A stretch of 64,000 nucleotides of DNA. Source: Maribellus sediminis (lineage in GTDB: Bacteria > Bacteroidota > Bacteroidia > Bacteroidales > Prolixibacteraceae). Of this stretch, positions 17,621 to 26,470 are shown in pieces. The position numbers and the translations under genes are program-made. Under the pieces are notes generated by a model that worked only from the letters and a program-made list of their open reading frames with translations, made no database searches and was not told the DNA's origin. Location of the stretch: contig NZ_WXUB01000003.1 in assembly GCF_011799805.1 (NCBI RefSeq), forward strand, positions 186,001-250,000, in the 5' to 3' direction. The stretch's first letter is position 1. Each line of letters opens with the position of its first letter.

Positions 17621-19051
17621 ATGAAATTCATAAAAGAAAATAGAAAGAAAATAAGCTGGCTCAGCCTTGTAGTGCTTTTGCTGTTTACCTCGTGTCAGGA
17701 ACAGTTAAGCACCGACCCGGTCGACCGGGTAGTTCCGAACACAGTTGATGACTACCACGCAGTAATGGTTGGTGGTCTGCCGGGTGTTTATCACGCCTTT
17801 ACCGACCTGATGACCGACGATGTGGTTGCCAAAAACTACACATCATACAATAATCCGAGTGTTTATTCCGAATGGAGTAAAGCTTACCTGTGGATCGATC
17901 AGCGTGCCAGCGACGAACCTACAAATCCGGAATATGCCTGGCGCTGGTACTACGCCGATATTTACAAACTGAACCTGGTAATTGCAAATGTAATGGATGC
18001 CGATGGCGATAAGGAATTTGCCGCAAGCATTTTAGGCGAAGCACTGCTTACACGTGCCTATTCCTACTTTATGCTGGTAAACCTGTTCAGCAAGCACTTC
18101 GATGCCAACACTGCCGACACCGATTTGGGTGTACCTGTTTTGCTGGAACCTCTCGATGCAGGATTCCATTACTTTTCGAGAAACACGGTTGCCGAAGTGT
18201 ACAATCAGGTGGAAGCCGACCTGTTGCAGGGTCTCGAACTGATTAACGACGCCTACATTGAAAAACCGAAATTTCACTTTTCGAAAGTATCGGCGCTGGC
18301 TTTTGCTTCGCGTTTTTACCTCTACAAAGGCGATTTCGAAAAAACCGTGGAATACAGCAACGCTGCCTGGGAAATGAATTCGAGCCTCCTCGACCACAAC
18401 ATTTTCCCGAATCCCGATAAAGGTGAAGTGTTCGAACCGCTTCCGCACGCCAATAATTATTTCACCGATAAGCGCGAAAATGTATTGTTCATACGTCCTG
18501 CCTATTTTGCAGTTAACTACTTCAGAAGTGGTTATTATGCCAACGAATTTACGCGTATTTACGAGTACCGCGATTTGAGAGGCAGACAAAACTTTACGTT
18601 CACCAACACCTCAACACCCAACTACATTACCCTGAAACTGTCGTTGAGCTACGACCAATACAATTACCCTTTGTTCCGTACCGAAGAAGTTCTGCTTAAC
18701 CGGGCCGAAGCGCTTGCAAGAATTGGTGGTGACGATAACAAAGCAGATGTTCTTCGCGATTTGAACAAGTTACGTATCAACAGATTTCAGCCTGAATATT
18801 ACGTGGCCTATAAGTTTAGCGACTTTAAAACCCAGCAGGACTTGATTGATGCCGTGTTACTCGAACGACGCAAAGAATTTTGTTACGAAGGACAGCGCTG
18901 GTTCGACCTGAAACGTACAGGTTATCCCGAACTGGTACACACCTTTAACGGAGAGCGGTATGTGTTGCAGGAAAACGATCCGCGCTACGTACTTCAAATT
19001 CCGGATAATGAATTAATTAACAACCCCGAAATTGAGCAAAATCCAAGATAA
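17621..19051 (+). CDS. SusD/RagB family surface lipoprotein
   Basis: The 476-residue protein has a lipoprotein signal with lipobox 'LLFTSCQE', which places Cys near residue 25. SusD hallmarks include the helical TPR-like region ('AWRWYYADIYKLNLVIANV', 'ASILGEALLTRAYSYFMLVNLF') and the C-terminal 'RTEEVLLNRAEALARIGG', 'LLERRKEFCYEGQRWFDLKR' and 'ENDPRYVLQIPDNE'. SusD-like proteins form the lid over the SusC barrel and bind the nutrient. The gene starts 20 bp after susC and ends seven bases before the next ATG, so all are in one operon. Several family members bind peptides or other non-glycan ligands, which fits the proteases encoded downstream. Confidence 0.95.
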   Translation: MKFIKENRKKISWLSLVVLLLFTSCQEQLSTDPVDRVVPNTVDDYHAVMVGGLPGVYHAFTDLMTDDVVAKNYTSYNNPSVYSEWSKAYLWIDQRASDEPTNPEYAWRWYYADIYKLNLVIANVMDADGDKEFAASILGEALLTRAYSYFMLVNLFSKHFDANTADTDLGVPVLLEPLDAGFHYFSRNTVAEVYNQVEADLLQGLELINDAYIEKPKFHFSKVSALAFASRFYLYKGDFEKTVEYSNAAWEMNSSLLDHNIFPNPDKGEVFEPLPHANNYFTDKRENVLFIRPAYFAVNYFRSGYYANEFTRIYEYRDLRGRQNFTFTNTSTPNYITLKLSLSYDQYNYPLFRTEEVLLNRAEALARIGGDDNKADVLRDLNKLRINRFQPEYYVAYKFSDFKTQQDLIDAVLLERRKEFCYEGQRWFDLKRTGYPELVHTFNGERYVLQENDPRYVLQIPDNELINNPEIEQNPR

Positions 19052-19058
19052 TTTAGCC

Positions 19059-19976
19059 ATGAAGAAAATTAGTATTATTCTATCATTCTTTGCATTCATA
19101 CTACTAATGAATGCCTGCGACAAAGACGATTCCCTCGATATTGGCCCATACGAGTTTCAGGAACAGGAAGTGGACACGACCACTGCCCTGGGAAAGAAGA
19201 TTTACGAGATTAACCAGAAATATGAATCAAAAGTTATTTACAACTGGGATTCACACTTTATTGGAAACGAAGCCATTGCCTATCCTCCGCGGGTAGAAAA
19301 AGTTTACGACTTCCTTCTATTGATGGAAGAGATCTGGTTTAAACCGTATTACAGCGACGAGTTTCTGCGTAAAAATCTGCCACGCGAAATTGTTCTCATC
19401 GGTGGTTCAATTAATTATGGCGAAGCCAACGGAACCAGCATGAGTGCAGCGGGTCAGGCCGACTCGCAATACCGCATTAATATTGGTATGGTGAATGATT
19501 TCAGTACCGATTTGGCTCCTGACGCCTATCTTGAATACCGCCGAAACATGGAAAAAGTATTACATCATGAGTTCGCACACATTCTGAATAAAAGGTACGG
19601 ACTACCAAAAGGTTACGCCGAAATCAGCAAGGGTTTATACCTGAAAAATACCCACTTTTCTTCGCTTGGTTATTTGGAAGCTTTGAACCGCGGATTTATT
19701 CGCCCCTATGGTGCCAGTAACGAGTTGGAAGATTTTGCAACGCTTTCGGAGATGGTGGTTACACGCTCGAAAGAAACGGTGCTGCACAACCTGTTTCAAA
19801 TGGTGAATGAAGCAGGAAACGGTTACGTATACTTAGGAGTTGCCGATTTCGATAAAGTGTATAAAAAATACCAGATGCTGATCGACTATTACAACGAGCT
19901 TGGAATTGATGTGCAACGCATTGGCAACGAATCGGAAGCCTGGTTGATGAACTACATCGAAGAAAACGATTTTTAG
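19059..19976 (+). CDS. Substrate-import-associated zinc metallohydrolase lipoprotein
   Basis: The protein has about 305 residues from ATG 19059, with a lipobox near 'LLMNACDKDD'. The zinc motif HEFAH at about residues 170-174 ('VLHHEFAHILNKRYGLPKGY') is the HExxH of the putative zinc metallohydrolases encoded beside SusC/SusD pairs in Bacteroidota (the family I know as LP_HExxH_w_tonB). Its substrate is uncharacterised. A role in trimming peptides at the cell surface is inferred from the position. It lies between SusD and a DUF4302 gene, which is the usual order for this family. Confidence 0.9.
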   Translation: MKKISIILSFFAFILLMNACDKDDSLDIGPYEFQEQEVDTTTALGKKIYEINQKYESKVIYNWDSHFIGNEAIAYPPRVEKVYDFLLLMEEIWFKPYYSDEFLRKNLPREIVLIGGSINYGEANGTSMSAAGQADSQYRINIGMVNDFSTDLAPDAYLEYRRNMEKVLHHEFAHILNKRYGLPKGYAEISKGLYLKNTHFSSLGYLEALNRGFIRPYGASNELEDFATLSEMVVTRSKETVLHNLFQMVNEAGNGYVYLGVADFDKVYKKYQMLIDYYNELGIDVQRIGNESEAWLMNYIEENDF

Positions 19977-20011
19977 TACAGCAAATACACATAACAGCAA
20001 AAAGATTGATC

Positions 20012-21421
20012 ATGAACAGATTCAAGATGAAACACATAATAAATCTATCACTAGTATTACTGCTCGGTTTTGTTGTACTGAACAGTTGCAGCGAGAGTAC
20101 AGTCGATCCGTTTCCGGAAGATCGTTTAACAGCAGAAGAACACGAACAGGAAATTGTAAACCTGCTTACCAGTGCCGATTATGGCTGGAAAATGGTTCTA
20201 AGGCCTGATTTCAGTTCGGTTGGCGGTTTTAACATGGTGGTTAAATTCGACCAAAACGGAACCTGCGAAATGGTGGGCGACTATTTCGAATACAACTACA
20301 TATATGGCACCAAACCGTTCGATGCCACTAAAAAACAGGGAAACATTAGTTACGCGGTAAAACATGTTAGCAATTTCGAATTGTCGTTCGAAACCTACTG
20401 TTTTGTGCACAAATTGTACGAACTGAATTACAACACCACGTTTCAGTACCGCATTGAAAGCTACTCTGAGGACAAAATTGTGATCGCCGACGGTACTTCA
20501 CGAATGGAGATGACCCCTGCTACCGAAGACGACTGGAACATGAACAAGTACATGCAGTCGGAACTGAAGTTCAAGGAATTTACCGACAACACCGTACTAT
20601 TTAATTACCTGCACAAAGGCGATGCACCTAAACTGCAATTGAGCCTGGATTTTTACAGCCGTTCAATTGGTTTCTACTTCTACAACGAAGAAGGACGACT
20701 TGCAATGCAGCAAATCGGATACTATTTTACCGCTGAAGGTATGAAACTGCGCACCCCGCTCGAAGTTCCGGGAATGGAGCCGGTAAGCGAAATGAAGTTT
20801 GGTGCTATTACCACAGGGGAAGGAGTATCGAAAGTATTAAACGTCACTTTCGATAATGGAACTCAATCGAGCTTTTATTCGAGCGTTCGAACCATGGTTC
20901 CGGTCGATGACGGAGTGGACCATTTTCTGAAAGTGAATGGCATCAGCCTTGCAAAAGGTGGTCGTTTCTGGAGTTCGCGGCTAGCGTTTGAAGGTGGCTT
21001 TCAATATGGAGATACCAGTACTTACTTTGGGTTGGAAAACAATCCTTACTTCAGCGACTTCAGTATCTACCTGGGCTACTACAACCCCAACCTTAACGAT
21101 ACCTACAACTTCTTTAGTTTTCTGTACAAGGGCGATGGCTACGAAGCCTTTTTCGATGTGTATTTCACCTACGAAACTATTGGAAGCGACCAGGTTATCT
21201 TCCACCTGGATACTGAAAAAGGAAATGGCGGTTATTCTTCGTTCATTCCTGAACAGATTGTGGAAGAAATAAAACCGATGGTGGATAAGATGATTCAGCC
21301 TGAAGGATATACCATGGTTTCGAATCCCTATGCCAATCCTATCGATGGCAGCCTTTCATTGTTTATAGTCGATAATAAAGACTATGGATTTATGTACATG
21401 CGAACCGGATCATTGCACTAA
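20012..21421 (+). CDS. DUF4302 lipoprotein
   Basis: The protein has about 469 residues from ATG 20012, with a lipoprotein signal ending 'VLNSCSESTVD'. The N-terminal DUF4302 core is recognisable: 'LTAEEHEQEIVNLLTSADYGW', 'FNMVVKFDQNGTCEMVGDYF' and 'GNISYAVKHVSNFELSFETYC'. The family is found almost only beside SusC/SusD pairs that carry the zinc metallohydrolase lipoprotein, and it has no known activity. The protein is probably a surface component of the import complex. An in-frame TTG at 20006 is less likely as a start. Confidence 0.88.
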   Translation: MNRFKMKHIINLSLVLLLGFVVLNSCSESTVDPFPEDRLTAEEHEQEIVNLLTSADYGWKMVLRPDFSSVGGFNMVVKFDQNGTCEMVGDYFEYNYIYGTKPFDATKKQGNISYAVKHVSNFELSFETYCFVHKLYELNYNTTFQYRIESYSEDKIVIADGTSRMEMTPATEDDWNMNKYMQSELKFKEFTDNTVLFNYLHKGDAPKLQLSLDFYSRSIGFYFYNEEGRLAMQQIGYYFTAEGMKLRTPLEVPGMEPVSEMKFGAITTGEGVSKVLNVTFDNGTQSSFYSSVRTMVPVDDGVDHFLKVNGISLAKGGRFWSSRLAFEGGFQYGDTSTYFGLENNPYFSDFSIYLGYYNPNLNDTYNFFSFLYKGDGYEAFFDVYFTYETIGSDQVIFHLDTEKGNGGYSSFIPEQIVEEIKPMVDKMIQPEGYTMVSNPYANPIDGSLSLFIVDNKDYGFMYMRTGSLH

Positions 21422-21487
21422 AAATAAAATGCATTCAATAACAACTCATAAATATTTCAAATTATTAACCATCACAAAAACAAACGT

Positions 21488-24271
21488 ATGAAAAAGTTAC
21501 TTTTACTTTTGCTGCTTGCTGTTACCTTCGGTGCTTTTGCACAGGAGAGAGAACCTTTTGCCCCGGCCGGATCGAGCTGGAAATACTGGTTCGCCGACGA
21601 ATACACAACGGGTTACATTAATGTTACTGTACTGACTGATACGGTTACTTTAACCGGAGTAATCAGCGGAACCACCGACACCGTTACTGTACAATGTTCC
21701 GAGATTTACACTCCGCGTGCTTCGTGGATCGGGCCCGAGGCAAGACCCGAAGAAGAACCATCGCCTGAAGAATACGACAAAGACAAGGCGCGCTATATGT
21801 TTAAAGAGGGCAACAAAGCATACATTTACGATAAGCATGATCAAACCTTCTACAAACTTATCGATATGGATGCACAACCCGGCGATCAATGGGAGATGTC
21901 GTTGTTCAACGGATCGGTTGCCAACGATTTTTCGCATTACAAATTCACACAGGATACAACCGAAGAAATTCCTGCAGAATTAAAACCGTATTTTGTGTAC
22001 AACAGTTACCTGTGCATTACCGACGATAACTGGGCCTGCAACCTGAGCTATGCCAAATTCAGTCAGTTTTTGCTCGATAACGGCATCACCCAGGAACAAA
22101 TTGATGCCTGGGAAGCTGAGGCCAGCTGTATTACTACAGGAACAGTTGATGCCGGCAGCGAACACGAGCTTTACACAAAAGCCACCAGTCTGTTAACGTC
22201 GAAAGGTTACGAATGGACCGACTCGACCTGGGCCTGCGATTTTAAATATTACAACGATTATCTAGCCAAATGGTCCTACACCGAAGTATCTTATACCGAA
22301 AAAAATACCATTTTCGGCTTGTGCGATGCCCCTTTGGCAACACTTACCGACAGTTTCCCTATGCCACAGGAAATTATCGATCTGTGGAAAAAATCCGATA
22401 AATACGAAGCTAATGATGGCAATACCACCAACTACAATTTCAAACTGATTACCAAATACAACTGGCCACGTTACATCGATAGCAAGATGAAAACTGAAAT
22501 GGCTAAAACGGTTGAAGAAGGCGGACTTGGACTGACCACCGCGGAGATCGACTCGATGTATGCCAATTATGCAGAAATTGTTTATGTTGACCGTTTGGTA
22601 CCTGGCGAAGTGGACCTGATTGAGGTAACCGAGAAAAAAACTGTTGAAGTTAACGGCCAGCAAATTCCGGTGGTTGTAATGGGCCCTGCATGCGAAAGTT
22701 TGCTGAATTCAAAGGCCTTCCGCTCGGAAGTAACGATTAGCGGCCCTCTGAATATCGATTACCTTTGTCTAACAGGAGAACCTTGGCCGGTATGGCTCGA
22801 AAGCAGTTCAAGCTACGAAATCCACTACCTGGGTCTACTGTGTGCTCAAAATGGTGAAAAATCGCTGGATACTCCTGCTCTTTCTGCCTATTTCGAAAAC
22901 GGACTGGAAGATAAATTCAATGCAGGAAACATTTCGTGCGACGAACTTGAAGCTCCGAAATTTAATGTAACAGATACTACTACTACAAAATCAGCCGGCC
23001 TGTTCGAAGGCGACAATCCTTTCGGAGCAATCAGCAGCACCGGAAATTATGCCTTGAAAAACGGTGCTATTGTTAGCGAGCCCGATTCGGCTTTGATTGT
23101 GAACACTGTGGTTCATGTAATTCACAACGAAAACAATCCTGAAGGTAAGATTTCGGAAATCCAGATCAAGGAAATGCTGGCAGCTATAAACAGCGCATTG
23201 CTGGGCACCAACGACCAAACAAGTGTAAACGAAGCGTTCACCGGTGTTATCGGAGTTCCCGGAATTAAACTGAAACTGGCCACACTTGATCCCGACAGCG
23301 TAGAAACCAACGGTATAGTGTATCACAGCACTACTGAAGACTATTTTACAGTAGGTGTTGGTACTGACGCTGAAACAAAATATGCCTTTAAATTCGACGA
23401 TATCGGCCGCCCTTACAACTGGGATCACAAACGTTACCTCAACATTTACATTGCCGATTTCAACGGTAAAAATGGCGGTAATGTTGGAGGTTTTGTTACC
23501 AACCCTGAACCATCGGGAACTAACGATCCGGATTATACAGCATGGCTCGAAAGCAACGACAGCACCTTCTGGAAAAAGTGGCTCGATTCGGAAGACAGCG
23601 ATGCACCATCACTTGATGGTTTAAGCCTGGATTATTACAACACTTTCCTGGCCGACGAAATTACTCCGGATCTGAGATATAAAACGGCCATTCACGAACT
23701 GGGACACTATTTTGGATTGAAACATACTTTTGCCCTGGTAGTTGAAAAAACCGTCTATATGCCTTTCCCTGTAAAAACCGAAACCATGTATGGCGATAAT
23801 TTCGACGATACACCGGAACAGTATTATAAAACCACGGTTTACGACAATTGCCAGCGCGAGTTGTACCAGTGTGGTAACCTGATACAGATTTACAACTTCA
23901 TGGATTATTCACTGCCATGTGCCTGCATGTTCACCGAACAACAAGCCGGCTTTATGCAAAGTTTCACAACTGCACTGCGCCCCGGAATTTTCTACAAAGA
24001 AGATTACGGAACGATCCTTGGCGTTGAAGACACACCTGCCATTTCAATGGATGTTTGTCCGAATCCAACTACAGGAATTGTAAATGTGAGTGTAGCCAAC
24101 GGTAAACCGTTCAGTGTTTATGTGGCCTCATCGCAGGGACAGATCATCGAAGTGATCAACGACGCATACAGTCAAACTGAAATTAACCTCGAAGGCCTGC
24201 CTTCAGGTATTTATTTCCTGCGCATTGTTTCTGAAGGAAAAATTACTTCATCGAAAGTAGTGAAACAGTAA
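21488..24271 (+). CDS. Secreted M43-like zinc metalloprotease with T9SS sorting domain
   Basis: The 927-residue protein has a signal peptide of about 19 residues ending 'FGAFAQ'. A long N-terminal region with no recognised domain runs to about residue 520. A catalytic domain follows, with the extended zinc motif HELGHYFGLKH at about 736-746 (HExxHxxGxxH) and a Met-turn 'NFMDYS' near 805, as in pappalysin (M43) enzymes. The last 75 residues ('VCPNPTTGIVNVSV' to 'SGIYFLRIVSEG' and 'SSKVVKQ') form a type A T9SS C-terminal sorting domain, so the protein should be secreted or attached to the surface. It is the last gene of the SusC/D operon and probably supplies its peptides. Confidence 0.88.
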   Translation: MKKLLLLLLLAVTFGAFAQEREPFAPAGSSWKYWFADEYTTGYINVTVLTDTVTLTGVISGTTDTVTVQCSEIYTPRASWIGPEARPEEEPSPEEYDKDKARYMFKEGNKAYIYDKHDQTFYKLIDMDAQPGDQWEMSLFNGSVANDFSHYKFTQDTTEEIPAELKPYFVYNSYLCITDDNWACNLSYAKFSQFLLDNGITQEQIDAWEAEASCITTGTVDAGSEHELYTKATSLLTSKGYEWTDSTWACDFKYYNDYLAKWSYTEVSYTEKNTIFGLCDAPLATLTDSFPMPQEIIDLWKKSDKYEANDGNTTNYNFKLITKYNWPRYIDSKMKTEMAKTVEEGGLGLTTAEIDSMYANYAEIVYVDRLVPGEVDLIEVTEKKTVEVNGQQIPVVVMGPACESLLNSKAFRSEVTISGPLNIDYLCLTGEPWPVWLESSSSYEIHYLGLLCAQNGEKSLDTPALSAYFENGLEDKFNAGNISCDELEAPKFNVTDTTTTKSAGLFEGDNPFGAISSTGNYALKNGAIVSEPDSALIVNTVVHVIHNENNPEGKISEIQIKEMLAAINSALLGTNDQTSVNEAFTGVIGVPGIKLKLATLDPDSVETNGIVYHSTTEDYFTVGVGTDAETKYAFKFDDIGRPYNWDHKRYLNIYIADFNGKNGGNVGGFVTNPEPSGTNDPDYTAWLESNDSTFWKKWLDSEDSDAPSLDGLSLDYYNTFLADEITPDLRYKTAIHELGHYFGLKHTFALVVEKTVYMPFPVKTETMYGDNFDDTPEQYYKTTVYDNCQRELYQCGNLIQIYNFMDYSLPCACMFTEQQAGFMQSFTTALRPGIFYKEDYGTILGVEDTPAISMDVCPNPTTGIVNVSVANGKPFSVYVASSQGQIIEVINDAYSQTEINLEGLPSGIYFLRIVSEGKITSSKVVKQ

Positions 24272-24296
24272 TAAATTACTCACTCATAAATTAATT

Positions 24297-24330
24297 GAAG
24301 GAGGCTCGCTTGCGGGTCTCCTTTTTTTTG
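24297..24330 (+). terminator. Rho-independent terminator of the SusC/D-protease operon
   Basis: The arms around AGGAGGCTCGC and GCGGGTCTCCT pair with two mismatches across a TT loop and are followed by eight T. The hairpin starts about 25 bp after the protease stop. Confidence 0.85.
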
Positions 24331-24397
24331 ATCTCTGCCTTTGATACGTGGCTAATAAAAACTAACCACAAAGCACACAAAGGCTACTCAAAGTTTC

Positions 24398-24886
24398 TCA
24401 AAGTTTTTTAATCCGATCAATCAGCTCGCTGGTAGAGATTCCTTCTACCAGATCTAGGGTTTCAACCGTTCCGCCATTGTTCAAAACCGTATCGTGGCCC
24501 GCAATTTCGTGAATTTCGTATTGTGCGCCTTTTACGAGTACATCGGGCACAATTTTGGCGATCAGTTCGGCCGGAGTTTCTTCGTTAAAAATAATAACCG
24601 CATCCACCATTTCAAAAGCTGCAAGTATGGTTGCCCGTTCCATCTCCCCAAGAATCGGGCGGTTCTCCCCTTTCAATATGCGAACCGACTCATCGGAGTT
24701 AAGCCCCACAATAAGTTTGGTACCAAAAGCAGCCGATTTCTGCAGCGAATCAATATGCCCGTGATGGATCAGATCGAAACAACCGTTGGTAAAAACAATG
24801 GTGTTATTGCTGCCTTTCCATATTTCGAGCAGCGGATGCAGTGATTCAAAATCACGGAAGATTTTTGATCGGATTTTAAAGTTCAT
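24398..24886 (-). CDS. rfaE2: D-glycero-beta-D-manno-heptose 1-phosphate adenylyltransferase
   Basis: The 162-residue nucleotidyltransferase has the HxGH-type motif 'TNGCFDLIHHGHIDSLQKSA' (HHGH at about 41-44) and 'GLNSDESVRILKGENRPI', which identify the adenylyltransferase half of HldE. In this organism it is encoded separately from the kinase half. The enzyme makes ADP-heptose for the lipopolysaccharide inner core. 'VKGAQYEIHEIAGHDTV' and 'GISTSELIDRI' are further family marks. It is downstream of panD on the same strand, 120 bp away, and may be transcribed separately. Confidence 0.92.
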   Translation of the reverse strand: MNFKIRSKIFRDFESLHPLLEIWKGSNNTIVFTNGCFDLIHHGHIDSLQKSAAFGTKLIVGLNSDESVRILKGENRPILGEMERATILAAFEMVDAVIIFNEETPAELIAKIVPDVLVKGAQYEIHEIAGHDTVLNNGGTVETLDLVEGISTSELIDRIKKL

Positions 24887-25006
24887 GTCTGTAAAAATAA
24901 GAAAACCTCGCGGCTAAATTCAGACACGACGTTTTATTTTATGATTTCATCGATGATCTATCCGCCCTCTGTTGATTCTCAGAGTTAGGTAACCAATCTT
25001 CTAATT

Positions 25007-25357
25007 TTATACGATGCTGTTGGTCTCGGTATCAGGAAAAACCAGACTGGGCTTAAAGCTTTTGGCTTCTTCGAAGTCCATTTGGGCGTAGGAAATAATA
25101 ATCACAACATCGCCCACCGCCACTTTTCGTGCTGCCGGCCCGTTGAGGCAAATGGTGCCCGAACCGCGTTCACCTTTAATCACATAGGTTTCAAGGCGCT
25201 CGCCGTTATTAATGTTTACAATCTGAACCTTTTCGTTCTCTATCAGGTTAGCGGCATCCATTAAATCCTCGTCGATGGTTATACTACCAACATATTGCAG
25301 GTTGGCTTCGGTTACCGTAACCTTATGAATCTTCGATTTACAAACTTCAATTAGCAT
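25007..25357 (-). CDS. panD: Aspartate 1-decarboxylase
   Basis: The 116-residue pyruvoyl enzyme makes beta-alanine from aspartate for pantothenate synthesis. The self-cleavage site Gly24-Ser25 is visible in '[17 protein letters not shown]', where Ser25 becomes the pyruvoyl group. Other family marks are '[19 protein letters not shown]', '[19 protein letters not shown]' and 'VIIISYAQM'. Length is standard. It follows panC on the same strand with a 127-bp gap, so the two steps of the beta-alanine branch are encoded together. Confidence 0.96.
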   Translation of the reverse strand: MLIEVCKSKIHKVTVTEANLQYVGSITIDEDLMDAANLIENEKVQIVNINNGERLETYVIKGERGSGTICLNGPAARKVAVGDVVIIISYAQMDFEEAKSFKPSLVFPDTETNSIV

Positions 25358-25484
25358 GGCTGTTCAACTCTTAGTTCTAAATCTTTCTTTTCTGCTAGTA
25401 TCATTCCGAATCCGACAGTTGACGGACGGAATGTCGTTTTATATAATTGCTTTACCTCAGTACTCCAACCTAAAAGTCTCTGTA

Positions 25485-26321
25485 CTAAAGAACAATATTG
25501 TCTATCAATCTAATTTTTCCACAGAACACTGCAACACAGGCTATTTTTGTTGTGGGTTCGTCCCAGCTTTTTGCCGCTTGCAGCTCTTCGTCATCAACTA
25601 TCTCTACATATTCAACATCCAGGAAAGGGTTATTGTTGATTTCATCTTTCACCCATTCCACGAGTTCTTTTACGCTCATCTGCGTTTTAAGTTCTTTCGC
25701 CCTGAACAGCGTTTTTGAGATTACTGCGGCATTTTTTCTTTCCTCAGCCGACAGCAATTCGTTGCGCGAGCTCATGGCCAGTCCGCTATCTTCGCGAACA
25801 ATGGCGCAAGGTACAATTTCAACAGGAAGATTCAGCTGCTTAACCATGTTTTTTACAATAGCCAATTGCTGAAAATCCTTCAAGCCAAAGTAAGCTTTAT
25901 CGGGTTTTAACATGTCGAAAAGGCGACTTACTACCTGTGCTACCCCATTAAAATGTCCCGGACGAAAGGCACCTTCCATCACTTTTTCCAGTTTTCCGAA
26001 ATTAAATTTCCGGGTATCCGGCTTCGGATAAACCTCCTGTGCATCGGGTGCAAAAACAAGCTGGCAACCCGTGGTTTCAAGCAGCTTTAAATCGGCTTCC
26101 AAAGTACGTGGATATCGTTCCAGATCTTTAGGATCGTTGAACTGTGTAGGGTTCACAAAAATGCTAATTACTGCCAGCGTATTCTCAGCCACAGCCTGCC
26201 TTACCAACGATAAGTGGCCTTCGTGCAAAGCTCCCATTGTTGGTACAAATCCAACGCTGGCGCCCTTGCCAGAATCTTGTATTTGCTGCTGTAACTCGCT
26301 GACTGTCTTAACCAGTTTCAT
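25485..26321 (-). CDS. panC: Pantothenate synthetase (pantoate--beta-alanine ligase)
   Basis: The 278-residue enzyme joins pantoate and beta-alanine using ATP. The HxGH nucleotidyl motif is in 'VPTMGALHEGHLSLV' (about 33-36), followed by 'VSIFVNPTQFNDPKDLERYP', 'GHFNGVAQVVSRLFDML', 'YFGLKDFQQLAIVK' and the 'AMSSRN' motif. Length is normal. panC is the first gene of the panC-panD unit. It is divergent from the glycogen-synthase-like gene, with a strong promoter for the latter in the 150-bp gap. Confidence 0.96.
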   Translation of the reverse strand: MKLVKTVSELQQQIQDSGKGASVGFVPTMGALHEGHLSLVRQAVAENTLAVISIFVNPTQFNDPKDLERYPRTLEADLKLLETTGCQLVFAPDAQEVYPKPDTRKFNFGKLEKVMEGAFRPGHFNGVAQVVSRLFDMLKPDKAYFGLKDFQQLAIVKNMVKQLNLPVEIVPCAIVREDSGLAMSSRNELLSAEERKNAAVISKTLFRAKELKTQMSVKELVEWVKDEINNNPFLDVEYVEIVDDEELQAAKSWDEPTTKIACVAVFCGKIRLIDNIVL

Positions 26322-26411
26322 TCCCTAAATTTTGAGGCTGCAAAATAAACAAATAATATTGGTATAACCGCACAAAAAATTGTGATACCGGCTGAAGCTA
26401 ACCAACTTAAA

Positions 26412-26442
26412 TTGAATATTAAGTTTATTTTTATTAATTTTG
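26412..26442 (+). promoter_or_regulatory. Bacteroidota promoter for the glycogen-synthase-like gene
   Basis: A TTG box (26412-26414) lies 20 bp before TAATTTTG (26435-26442), matching the -33/-7 consensus. The predicted transcript start is about 20 nt before the ATG at 26471. Confidence 0.6.
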
Positions 26443-26470
26443 CCCCCTGTTTTTAACTGCACTTTGGTTG

